Assembly (NCBI GenBank): GCA_902493665.1
Contig: CABUQL010000057.1
Location: 1-7,446, forward strand
Direction of reading: 5' to 3'
DNA length: 7,446 nt
DNA from: an uncultured Eubacteriales bacterium
GTDB taxonomy: Bacteria; Bacillota; Clostridia; UMGS1810
Of the stretch, positions 1 to 6,131 are shown one piece after another. The notes beneath the pieces are model-generated. The model ran no database searches and was not told the origin of the DNA. It saw only the letters and a list, made by a program, of their open reading frames with translations. How positions within the stretch are numbered: the stretch's first letter is position 1; every line of letters starts with the position of its first letter. Made by a program: the position numbers and the translations under genes.

Positions 1-15
1 CCGCCCAATTTTTAA
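1..15 (+). CDS. Possible C-terminal end of an upstream gene (PuuR-like regulator?)
   Basis: Read in frame 1, the first five codons are Pro-Pro-Asn-Phe-stop (TAA at 13-15), ending 18 bases before the potA start. From memory, XRE-cupin polyamine regulators of the PuuR type often end in a Pro-rich tail closing in Phe (E. coli PuuR ends near TPTTF), and such regulators often sit directly upstream of potA in Clostridia. Four residues cannot prove a gene, so both the reading frame and the family are inference. If correct, the pot genes would be co-transcribed with their own regulator, which would fit the absence of room for a promoter before potA. Confidence 0.3.
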   Translation, partial: PPNF

Positions 16-20
16 TATTC

Positions 21-25
21 GGAGG
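21..25 (+). promoter_or_regulatory. potA ribosome binding site (fixes the start at 34)
   Basis: GGAGG lies 8 bases before ATG 34. A TTG at 28 is in the same frame but lies only 2 bases after the motif, too close to be used. The ATG is therefore preferred and gives a 348-residue protein. Confidence 0.8.
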
Positions 26-33
26 TTTTGCAA

Positions 34-1080
34 ATGTATGAGCATCTTATTGAACTTAAAAATTTAAATAAAACATTCGGCGACACAAAGGCGCTTGATA
101 ACATTTCGCTTTATATTGACGAAAACGAATTTCTCACACTTTTGGGACCTTCGGGCTGCGGAAAATCAACACTTTTAAGAATTATTGCCGGATTCGAAGA
201 GGCAGACAGCGGAACGGTTACTTTTGAAGGTGAAGATTTTTTAAAAATACCGGCATACAAAAGAAAAATCAATACGGTTTTTCAAAAATATGCTTTGTTT
301 CCGCATATGAACGTATATGAAAACATAGCGTTCGGTCTTAAAATTAAAAAAATGGCCAAAGAAAAAATTAACGAAAAAGTAAAAAACGTTTTAAAGCTTG
401 TTAATCTTTCGGGATATGAAAGACGCTCCGTTGATTCGCTCAGCGGCGGTCAGCAGCAAAGAATTGCAATTGCAAGAGCTATTGTAAACGAGCCGAAAGT
501 GCTTTTGCTTGACGAACCGCTTGCAGCGCTTGATTTAAAACTTAGAAAAGATATGCAGCTTGAACTTAAAAATATGCAGAGAGAGCTTGGAATAACGTTT
601 ATTTATGTAACGCATGACCAGGAAGAAGCTCTTACAATGTCTGACACGGTTGTTGTTATGAAAGAGGGAAGAATCCAGCAAATCGGAACTCCCGTTGATA
701 TATACAATGAGCCTAAAAATGCTTATGTGGCTGATTTTATCGGCGAAAGCAACATAATTGACGGAATAATGAGAGATGATTGTCTTGTTACTATTTCCGA
801 CGTTGATTTTGAGTGCGTTGACAAGGGATTCGGGAAAAACGAATTTGTCGATGTTGTAATACGTCCCGAAGATTTGTATATTGTCGATGAAGACAAAGGC
901 AAAATCAAAGGCGTTGTTGAATCCGTAACATTTAAAGGCGTTCATTATGAAATGGTTCTTGACTGTGACGGAAAAAAATGGATTGTTCACGACACCACCA
1001 TGTTTGAAGTCGGCAAAAAAGTCGGACTTTTGGTAAAACCCTTTGACATTCATATAATGAAAAAGGAGGAGCGTAAATGA
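34..1080 (+). CDS. potA: Spermidine/putrescine ABC transporter, ATP-binding protein PotA
   Basis: This is the cytoplasmic ATPase that powers polyamine import through the PotB-PotC channel. All nucleotide-binding motifs are present in the 348-residue product: Walker A GPSGCGKST (38-46), Q-loop Gln84 in VFQKYALFPH, signature LSGGQQQR (136-143), Walker B LLLDEP (157-162), D-loop AALD (164-167) and H-loop His194. A C-terminal part of about 110 residues (from about 235) matches the TOBE-type regulatory domain of the PotA/MalK subgroup of importers. The length is close to that of other Firmicutes PotA proteins. ATG 34 is chosen because GGAGG at 21-25 is correctly spaced. The stop overlaps the potB start (ATGA), so the two are translationally coupled. 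The motifs alone would also fit other importers of this subgroup; the potB, potC and potD neighbours settle the polyamine assignment. Confidence 0.95.
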   Translation: MYEHLIELKNLNKTFGDTKALDNISLYIDENEFLTLLGPSGCGKSTLLRIIAGFEEADSGTVTFEGEDFLKIPAYKRKINTVFQKYALFPHMNVYENIAFGLKIKKMAKEKINEKVKNVLKLVNLSGYERRSVDSLSGGQQQRIAIARAIVNEPKVLLLDEPLAALDLKLRKDMQLELKNMQRELGITFIYVTHDQEEALTMSDTVVVMKEGRIQQIGTPVDIYNEPKNAYVADFIGESNIIDGIMRDDCLVTISDVDFECVDKGFGKNEFVDVVIRPEDLYIVDEDKGKIKGVVESVTFKGVHYEMVLDCDGKKWIVHDTTMFEVGKKVGLLVKPFDIHIMKKEERK

Positions 1081-1907
1081 AAAAAACTTTAGTTTCGTTT
1101 CCGTATGTTTTGTGGGCAATTGTTTTTACGCTTATACCGATTTTTCTCATTATGTATTACGGTTTTACAATTAAAACGGACACAGGAACAGTTGTGTTTT
1201 CAACGGAAAACTTTGTTAAGTTTTTCTCGTCGCCGCAGTATATGGCAGCGCTTTGGAGATCATTGTGGATGGCGGCGCTTTCGACCGTTATCTGCCTTAT
1301 CATAGGATATCCCGTTGCATATTTTCTGGCAACTTCAACATTTAAAAACAAAAACTTTTTTTTGCTTTTGCTCGTTATACCTATGTGGATGAATTTGCTT
1401 CTTAGAACATATGCATGGATAATGCTTCTTGACAACAACGGACTTATAAACTCGCTCCTTGCAAAAATGGGTCTTAAACCGGTTGAATTTATGTATCATC
1501 AGTATTCAATTGTTTTCGGAATGGTATATAACTTTTTGCCGTTTATGATACTTCCGATTAATTCGGTGCTTGCAAAGATGGATCACTCGGTTGCGGAAGC
1601 TGCAAAAGATCTCGGTGCGGACGACAGAAAAGTTTTTTGGCACGTTACGTTTCCTTTAAGCCTGCCCGGCGTTTTTTCGGGTATAACAATGGTGTTTATG
1701 CCTGCGGTTACAACGTTTGCAATTTCCGATATTTTAAGCGGAAGAACAATACAGCTTATGGGAAATGTTATTGAAAATCAGTTCCTTATGGCAAACAACT
1801 GGAATTTCGGCTCGACAATGTCGATAATTCTTATTGTTCTTATACTCTTTTCAATGCTTGTGTCATCTAAATATGAAAAAGAAGACAAAGGGGGCGGATT
1901 GTTTTGA
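1077..1907 (+). CDS. potB: Spermidine/putrescine ABC transporter, permease PotB
   Basis: This is one of the two membrane subunits forming the polyamine channel. The 276 residues show about six hydrophobic segments (near 8-30, 62-87, 93-118, 143-165, 198-220 and 246-264). The cytoplasmic EAA loop that docks onto PotA is at about 174-198, beginning EAAKDLGADD and ending in Pro-Gly. The segment IPMWMNLLLRTYAW (101-114) is typical of PotB-type permeases, as I recall them. ATG 1077 overlaps the potA stop and is preceded by a near-perfect ribosome binding site, AGGAGGA at 1064-1070. The stop codon overlaps the TTG start of potC. The only real alternative would be another PotB-family permease for a related cation or amine; the gene order argues against it. 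Confidence 0.95.
   Translation: MKKTLVSFPYVLWAIVFTLIPIFLIMYYGFTIKTDTGTVVFSTENFVKFFSSPQYMAALWRSLWMAALSTVICLIIGYPVAYFLATSTFKNKNFFLLLLVIPMWMNLLLRTYAWIMLLDNNGLINSLLAKMGLKPVEFMYHQYSIVFGMVYNFLPFMILPINSVLAKMDHSVAEAAKDLGADDRKVFWHVTFPLSLPGVFSGITMVFMPAVTTFAISDILSGRTIQLMGNVIENQFLMANNWNFGSTMSIILIVLILFSMLVSSKYEKEDKGGGLF
1887..1894 (+). promoter_or_regulatory. potC ribosome binding site (supports a TTG start)
   Basis: AAAGGGGG inside the end of potB lies 9 bases before TTG 1904. The alternative in-frame ATG at 1916 would be 21 bases away, too far for normal spacing. A similar AAAGGGG motif precedes the HPr gene in this window. Confidence 0.65.
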
Positions 1908-2692
1908 AAAATGCAATGCGAAAACTTTACGTGTTTTTGATTTTTCTTTTTATGTATGCCCCGATAATAGTTATGATTGTTTATTCATTCAATAACTCAA
2001 CTGTTCAGACGTCTCAGTGGAAAGGGTTTACGTTTGACTGGTATGTAAAACTTTTTAAAGATTCACAGATTATGAAGGCTTTGCAGACAACTTTGTTTGT
2101 TGCAATAGCCTCATCTGTTGCGGCAACTCTTATAGGAACGTTTGCGGCAATAGGAATACACAACATGAATAAAAAAATAAAAAATATGGTTATGAGCGTA
2201 ACGTATCTTCCGGTGCTCAATCCTGACATCGTAACAGGTGTTTCGCTTATGCTTTTGTTTGTGGCACTCAGGATTCCGCTCGGAAAATATTCGCTTCTTT
2301 TGTCACACATCACGTTTAATATACCATATGTTATAATATCGGTGCTGCCAAAGCTGACACAGCTTAATAAGAATATGTATGAGGTTGCACAGGATCTGGG
2401 AGCAACGCCACTTTATGCATATAGAAAAGTTGTTATGCCCGAAATAATGCCCGGAATTTTTACGGGATTTCTTCTTGCTCTTACGCTTTCTGTCGATGAT
2501 TTTGTAATCAGCTTTTTTACTGCAGGAGCGGGTGCATCAAACCTTTCAATTTACATTTATTCGGCAGTAAGCAAGCGATACAATCCTTCGATAAATGCGC
2601 TTTCTACAATAATGTTTGTTGTGATATTCCTGCTTTTGGTTGTTGTTAATTTCAGAACCAAAAAAGAGGAAAAAATCATAGAAAATTACTGA
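1904..2692 (+). CDS. potC: Spermidine/putrescine ABC transporter, permease PotC
   Basis: This is the second channel-forming membrane subunit, partner of PotB. The 262 residues contain about six hydrophobic segments (near 8-28, 58-86, 96-122, 131-150, 184-206 and 233-251). A second EAA-type loop (about 160-184, EVAQDLGATP through MPG) would contact PotA. The stretch SVDDFVISFFTAG (196-208) is characteristic of PotC. TTG 1904 is taken as the start because it overlaps the potB stop as TTGA and has AAAGGGGG 9 bases upstream; starting at ATG 1916 would remove four residues and not touch the first membrane segment. potD follows after 18 bases, so all four genes form one transcription unit. Confidence 0.94.
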   Translation: MKNAMRKLYVFLIFLFMYAPIIVMIVYSFNNSTVQTSQWKGFTFDWYVKLFKDSQIMKALQTTLFVAIASSVAATLIGTFAAIGIHNMNKKIKNMVMSVTYLPVLNPDIVTGVSLMLLFVALRIPLGKYSLLLSHITFNIPYVIISVLPKLTQLNKNMYEVAQDLGATPLYAYRKVVMPEIMPGIFTGFLLALTLSVDDFVISFFTAGAGASNLSIYIYSAVSKRYNPSINALSTIMFVVIFLLLVVVNFRTKKEEKIIENY

Positions 2693-2710
2693 TGAAAAGG
2701 AGAGTTTACA

Positions 2711-3757
2711 ATGAATTTTAAAAAAATCATCTCACTTACTTTGTGCCTTTTGCTTGCATTATCGTTTTCAGGCTGTCAAAACTCGGGCAGCTCGGATAAA
2801 CCGACGCTCAGAGTATATAACTGGGGCGAGTTTATAGCTAACGGAGTATTGGAACAGTTTGAGCAGGAAACGGGAATAAAAGTTATATACGATACATTTA
2901 ATGATAACGAAAGCCTTTATGCAAAAATTAAAAATGCGGGCGGCGACACATATGATGTTATTGTTCCGTCCGATTATATGGTTAAGCAGATGATAGATGA
3001 AGATATGCTTGCCGAGCTTAATTACGACAACATACCGAATTTTAAAAATCTTGAAGAAGGTTATACAAAACTTTCGTTTGACCCGGAAAATAAATATTCC
3101 GTTCCTTATCTTGTAGGAACTGTAGGAATACTTTACAATACAGACCTTGTTGACGGCGAAATAACAAAAATGGCAGATTTGTTCAACGAAAAATACGCAA
3201 GAAAAGTATGTATGCTTTATTCAATGCGTGACACAATCGGAATGACGCTTAAAATGCTCGGATATTCAATGAATGACACCGACACAAACCACATTAACAA
3301 AGCAAGAGATGTGCTTATTGAGCAAAAGCCGAATGTGCTTGCATACGGAACTGATGACATTCCGCCGAAGGTTATGAACGGAACCGCAGCAATGGCTCTT
3401 GTGTATTCGGGAGAAGGAACACGTGCGGTTGATGAGCAGCCCGAAAATATGAAATTTGTAATTCCCGAAGAAGGAAGCAACCTTGCTGTAGATAATTTTG
3501 TGGTTTTAAAATCGTCAACACATAAAGAAGAGGCCGAAAAGTTTATAAACTTTATGCTCAGAGAAGATATTGCTCTTAAAAATGCGGAGGAAACCGGGTA
3601 TTCAACTCCGAATAAGGCCGCAAAAGAGCTTTTGCCGGAAAACATCAAAAATGACAAGGGCAGATATCCTTCAAAAGAAGTTTTGGACAAATGCGAAGTT
3701 TTTGAATCCGACAATAAATACTATGTTGACGCATGGAATTTGATTGTTGCAAAATAA
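2711..3757 (+). CDS. potD: Spermidine/putrescine-binding lipoprotein PotD
   Basis: This is the extracellular receptor that captures polyamine and delivers it to PotB-PotC. The 348 residues begin with a lipoprotein signal: KK, a hydrophobic stretch at 6-19, then FSGC with the lipidated Cys at 22, so the protein is anchored outside the membrane. The mature part matches PotD throughout, for example VYNWGEF (35-41), ETGIKVIYDTF (53-63), VPSDYMV (85-91) and ETGYSTPN (294-301). By hand alignment to E. coli PotD from memory, Trp38, Ser87, Tyr89, Asp261 and Tyr297 match known polyamine contacts. Trp255 becomes Ala259, Trp229 becomes Tyr232, Asp168 becomes Ser171, Glu171 becomes Asp174 and Gln327 becomes Glu332. 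The family is secure, but preference among spermidine, putrescine or another amine cannot be read from the sequence. AAGGAGA at 2697-2703 is a good ribosome binding site. Confidence 0.93.
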   Translation: MNFKKIISLTLCLLLALSFSGCQNSGSSDKPTLRVYNWGEFIANGVLEQFEQETGIKVIYDTFNDNESLYAKIKNAGGDTYDVIVPSDYMVKQMIDEDMLAELNYDNIPNFKNLEEGYTKLSFDPENKYSVPYLVGTVGILYNTDLVDGEITKMADLFNEKYARKVCMLYSMRDTIGMTLKMLGYSMNDTDTNHINKARDVLIEQKPNVLAYGTDDIPPKVMNGTAAMALVYSGEGTRAVDEQPENMKFVIPEEGSNLAVDNFVVLKSSTHKEEAEKFINFMLREDIALKNAEETGYSTPNKAAKELLPENIKNDKGRYPSKEVLDKCEVFESDNKYYVDAWNLIVAK

Positions 3758-3844
3758 ATTTAACCAAAAAAATTTATAAAAAACGAATTTTTTCAATCTT
3801 TTTGACAAATAATTATTACAAATAAAAAAATATTAAAAAAAGTA

Positions 3845-3873
3845 TTGAAAAAGCTATTTGTATGATGTATAAT
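3845..3873 (+). promoter_or_regulatory. Sigma-A type promoter for the HPr gene
   Basis: TTGAAA (3845-3850) and TATAAT (3868-3873) are separated by 17 bases, close to the ideal housekeeping promoter. Transcription would start near 3880, leaving a leader of about 50 bases before ATG 3929. The surrounding gap 3758-3928 is very AT-rich and holds no other convincing gene or signal. Confidence 0.75.
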
Positions 3874-3928
3874 ATATTTTATTAAAAAAGAATGTTACAA
3901 TGAAATTCTGCTTAAAGGGGAGAAAAGT

Positions 3929-4198
3929 ATGTATAGCAAGGATATAGTGGTTCAGAATCAAGTGGGATTGCATGCGCGTCCGGCCACTTTCTTCATTCAG
4001 AAGGCTAATGAATTTAAATCATCTATTTGGATTATTAAAGAAGAAAGAAAAGTAAATGCAAAGAGTCTGCTTGGTGTTTTGTCACTTGGTATAACAAGAG
4101 GAACCGAAGTTACAATTACTGCTGACGGTGTTGATGAAACAGAAGCTGTTGACAGTTTGGTTGGCTTAATTTCTTCTAATTTTATAGATGCACAATAA
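3929..4198 (+). CDS. ptsH: HPr family phosphocarrier protein
   Basis: HPr is the small cytoplasmic protein that takes phosphate from enzyme I and passes it to the sugar-specific EIIA components of the phosphotransferase system. The 89-residue product is full length. The active-site motif is GLHARPA (13-19), with the phosphorylated His15 and supporting Arg17. Ser46 lies in NAKSLLGV (43-50), the site that HPr kinase modifies in Gram-positive bacteria for carbon catabolite control, so both phosphorylation sites are intact. AAAGGGGAG (3914-3922) is a strong ribosome binding site. The gene has its own promoter and a terminator, so it appears to be expressed alone rather than with enzyme I. It could be a second, Crh-like HPr copy, but the intact His15 argues for a true phosphocarrier; the symbol is given on that basis. 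Confidence 0.93.
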   Translation: MYSKDIVVQNQVGLHARPATFFIQKANEFKSSIWIIKEERKVNAKSLLGVLSLGITRGTEVTITADGVDETEAVDSLVGLISSNFIDAQ

Positions 4199-4211
4199 AA
4201 AACTTATACAT

Positions 4212-4247
4212 ATGGCCTCACATTAATTTGTGAGGCTGTTTTGTTTT
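4212..4247 (+). terminator. Intrinsic terminator after the HPr gene
   Basis: GCCTCACA (4215-4222) pairs perfectly with TGTGAGGC (4229-4236) around a six-base TTAATT loop. Wobble pairs and one A-T pair can extend the base of the stem to 4212 and 4239. A T-rich tail, TGTTTTGTTTT (4237-4247), follows. It sits 14 bases after the HPr stop. The tail is interrupted by G, so termination may be incomplete. Confidence 0.85.
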
Positions 4248-4254
4248 AATGTGA
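4218..4254 (+). repeat. Second inverted repeat overlapping the terminator, next to the uvrC ribosome binding site
   Basis: TCACATTAA (4218-4226) is exactly complementary to TTAATGTGA (4246-4254), with 19 bases between. The left arm uses bases of the terminator stem and loop, so the two hairpins exclude each other. The right arm ends two bases before the uvrC ribosome binding site. The complementarity is seen directly; any regulatory role is inference. Confidence 0.5.
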
Positions 4255-4256
4255 AA

Positions 4257-4264
4257 AGAGGTGG
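4257..4264 (+). promoter_or_regulatory. uvrC ribosome binding site (fixes the start at GTG 4270)
   Basis: AGAGGTGG at 4257-4264 lies 5 bases before GTG 4270. An in-frame GTG at 4261 falls inside this motif and would have no ribosome binding site of its own. Confidence 0.7.
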
Positions 4265-4269
4265 ATTTT

Positions 4270-6081
4270 GTGCCCGATTTTTCTTATAAAATAAAAAGCC
4301 TTCCCGAAAAAAGCGGTGTGTATATAATGAAAGACAAAGACGGTGAAGTTATATACGTCGGAAAGGCAAAAGTTTTAAAAAACAGAGTAAAGCAGTATTT
4401 TACGTCAAAAAACCATGCGCCGAAAGTTGCGGCAATGATTTCAAACGTTGCCGATTTTGAATATATAATGACGGACAACGAGCTTGAAGCGCTTATACTT
4501 GAATGTAACCTTATAAAAAAGTATATGCCAAAATACAATATACTTTTAAAAGATGACAAAACATATCCGTTTATAAAAATAAGCGTAAACGAAATGTATC
4601 CGAGAATTACAATAACAAGAAATGTGAAAAATGACGGCGCAAAATATTTCGGACCGTACCTCGGAACTTCTGTTATACGTGAGCTTACCGAGCTTATACG
4701 CGAAATTTTCGGACTCAGAAGCTGCACGAAAAAATTCCCCGAAGATTTTAATAAATCGCGCCCATGCCTTTATTATCACATAGGAAAATGCTCGGGTGTG
4801 TGCACGGGCAATGTTGATGAGAGCGAATACAGAAAGAAAATTGATAAGGTGTGTTCATTCTTAAACGGAAATACAGATGAGCTTATTAATGAGCTTGAAC
4901 AGAAAATGTATGAAAGCTCAAAAAACCTCAACTTTGAAAAAGCCGCGTTTTTCCGTGACAGAATCGATAATGTTAAATCCGTTTCGCAAAAGCAGAAAGC
5001 AGTTAATACAAACAACATCACGATTGATGCCATAGCAACCGAAAATTTAAATTCAACGGTTTGCATACAGGTGTTTTTTATACGGAACGGCAAAATGCTA
5101 GGACGTGAAAATTACTTTGTTGAAAATACCAACGACGACACAAAAACAATATTAACCGATTTTATAAAGCAGTACAGCCTGGAGGCGTCTTTTATACCGA
5201 ATGAGATTTTAACTAAATGTGTGCCTTTTGATATGGAGCTTTTATCACAGTGGCTTACGTCCGTAAAGGGCAAGAAAGTCACAATACGAGTGCCGATGCG
5301 TGGCGAAAACTTAAAGCTTATTAATATGATAAAGCTTAACGCAAAAAAGGAGCTTTCAAACAGGGAACTTAAAATACTGCGTGACATTAAATTTAAAAAT
5401 ACGGCTCTTGCAAGTTTAAAAAACTCGCTTTGTTTAAATGATATTCCCGGAAGAATTGAAGCATATGACATTTCAGGATTTGCGGGTGAAGATATGGTTG
5501 CGTCTATGGTTACGTTTGTTGATGCAAAGCCTTACAAAAAGGATTACCGCTCTTTTAAGATTAAAACCGTTGACAACACAGATGACTGTGCATCAATGAA
5601 TGAGGTTTTAAGAAGAAGATTTAAGCATCTTAAAAACGGCGATGATTTCGCCAAACGGCCCGATGTGATTTTTGTGGACGGTGGACTCGGGCAGCTTAAT
5701 GCGGCAAAAGACGCACTTTTGGAATACGGTTTTGACATTCCTGTTTTCGGAATAAAAAAAGATGATAATCACAACACATACTGCGTTGAGGGACCCGACG
5801 GCGAAATTATGATGGACAGGTCAGGCGAAGGATTTTTGCTTCTTGTAAATATTCAGGACGAAATGCACAGAAGGGCGATATCGTATTACAGAAAACTTAG
5901 CGAAAGCAGAAACATACAGTCCGAGCTTGACAAGATAAAAGGAGTAGGGGTAAAACGCAGAAATCTTATTTTAAAACATGTTAAAAATGTAAAAAAAGCA
6001 AGTATTGAAGAACTTTTGAAGGTTCCGGGCATAGACGAAAAAACTGCCCGAAATATTTATGAATACTTCAGGCAGAGTTAG
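4270..6081 (+). CDS. uvrC: Excinuclease ABC subunit UvrC
   Basis: UvrC makes both incisions around a DNA lesion after UvrA and UvrB have marked it. From GTG 4270 the protein is 603 residues, normal for the family. In order: a GIY-YIG nuclease domain (about 12-95; GVY, YVGKAK, Arg39, catalytic Glu78 in the LILECNLIKK segment); four cysteines at 152, 166, 174 and 178, matching the reported iron-sulfur cluster ligands; a UvrB-binding UVR segment (about 205-238); an RNase H-like nuclease domain with Asp400, Asp470 (VDGG) and His533 (QDEMHRRAI); and a C-terminal helix-hairpin-helix pair (about 553-601; IKGVGVKRR, VPGIDEKTA). One oddity is Gly403 after the catalytic DIS, where His or Asn is usual. 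It lies 71 bases after the HPr gene, across a terminator, and converges with rodA. I found no strong promoter of its own. Confidence 0.97.
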   Translation: MPDFSYKIKSLPEKSGVYIMKDKDGEVIYVGKAKVLKNRVKQYFTSKNHAPKVAAMISNVADFEYIMTDNELEALILECNLIKKYMPKYNILLKDDKTYPFIKISVNEMYPRITITRNVKNDGAKYFGPYLGTSVIRELTELIREIFGLRSCTKKFPEDFNKSRPCLYYHIGKCSGVCTGNVDESEYRKKIDKVCSFLNGNTDELINELEQKMYESSKNLNFEKAAFFRDRIDNVKSVSQKQKAVNTNNITIDAIATENLNSTVCIQVFFIRNGKMLGRENYFVENTNDDTKTILTDFIKQYSLEASFIPNEILTKCVPFDMELLSQWLTSVKGKKVTIRVPMRGENLKLINMIKLNAKKELSNRELKILRDIKFKNTALASLKNSLCLNDIPGRIEAYDISGFAGEDMVASMVTFVDAKPYKKDYRSFKIKTVDNTDDCASMNEVLRRRFKHLKNGDDFAKRPDVIFVDGGLGQLNAAKDALLEYGFDIPVFGIKKDDNHNTYCVEGPDGEIMMDRSGEGFLLLVNIQDEMHRRAISYYRKLSESRNIQSELDKIKGVGVKRRNLILKHVKNVKKASIEELLKVPGIDEKTARNIYEYFRQS

Positions 6082-6131
6082 GTTTTAAAAATTAAAAATA
6101 TTAACTGTCAGACAATAATGGTGTACCTTAA

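Noticed and set aside
535..1119. 194-codon antisense open frame within potA
   Set aside because: potA is certain from its motifs. The antisense frame has no recognisable domain or ribosome binding site and follows from AT-rich codon use.
3217..3714. 165-codon antisense open frame within potD
   Set aside because: Ser- and Phe-rich translation typical of a shadow frame, fully inside a well-supported gene.
3778..3793. Hairpin AAAAAA-CGAA-TTTTTT after potD as a terminator
   Set aside because: The stem is only six A-T pairs and has no GC base, too weak for a confident intrinsic terminator. It may still end some transcripts, but I would not annotate it.
3805..3825. Direct repeat ACAAATAA (3805-3812 and 3818-3825) as an operator
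   Set aside because: It is short and lies in very AT-rich sequence, where such repeats are expected by chance.
3802..3836. TTGACA at 3802-3807 as a second promoter upstream of HPr
   Set aside because: No acceptable -10 lies 16-18 bases downstream; the expected position is a run of A.
3846..3861. Possible catabolite-response (cre) site overlapping the HPr promoter
   Set aside because: The TGAAAAAGCTATTTGT segment lacks the central CG and full symmetry of the cre consensus.
3900..3947. 15-codon open frame (MKFCLKGRK...) overlapping the HPr start as a leader peptide
   Set aside because: It has no ribosome binding site and runs through the HPr ribosome binding site in another frame.
4161..4188. 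TTGGCT-16-TATAGA inside the HPr gene as the uvrC promoter
   Set aside because: Each box matches only four of six consensus bases, and transcripts would hit the terminator within about 20 bases. Not strong enough to annotate.
4284..4727. 147-codon and other antisense open frames within uvrC
   Set aside because: They lie opposite conserved UvrC domains, with no family resemblance and no start signals.
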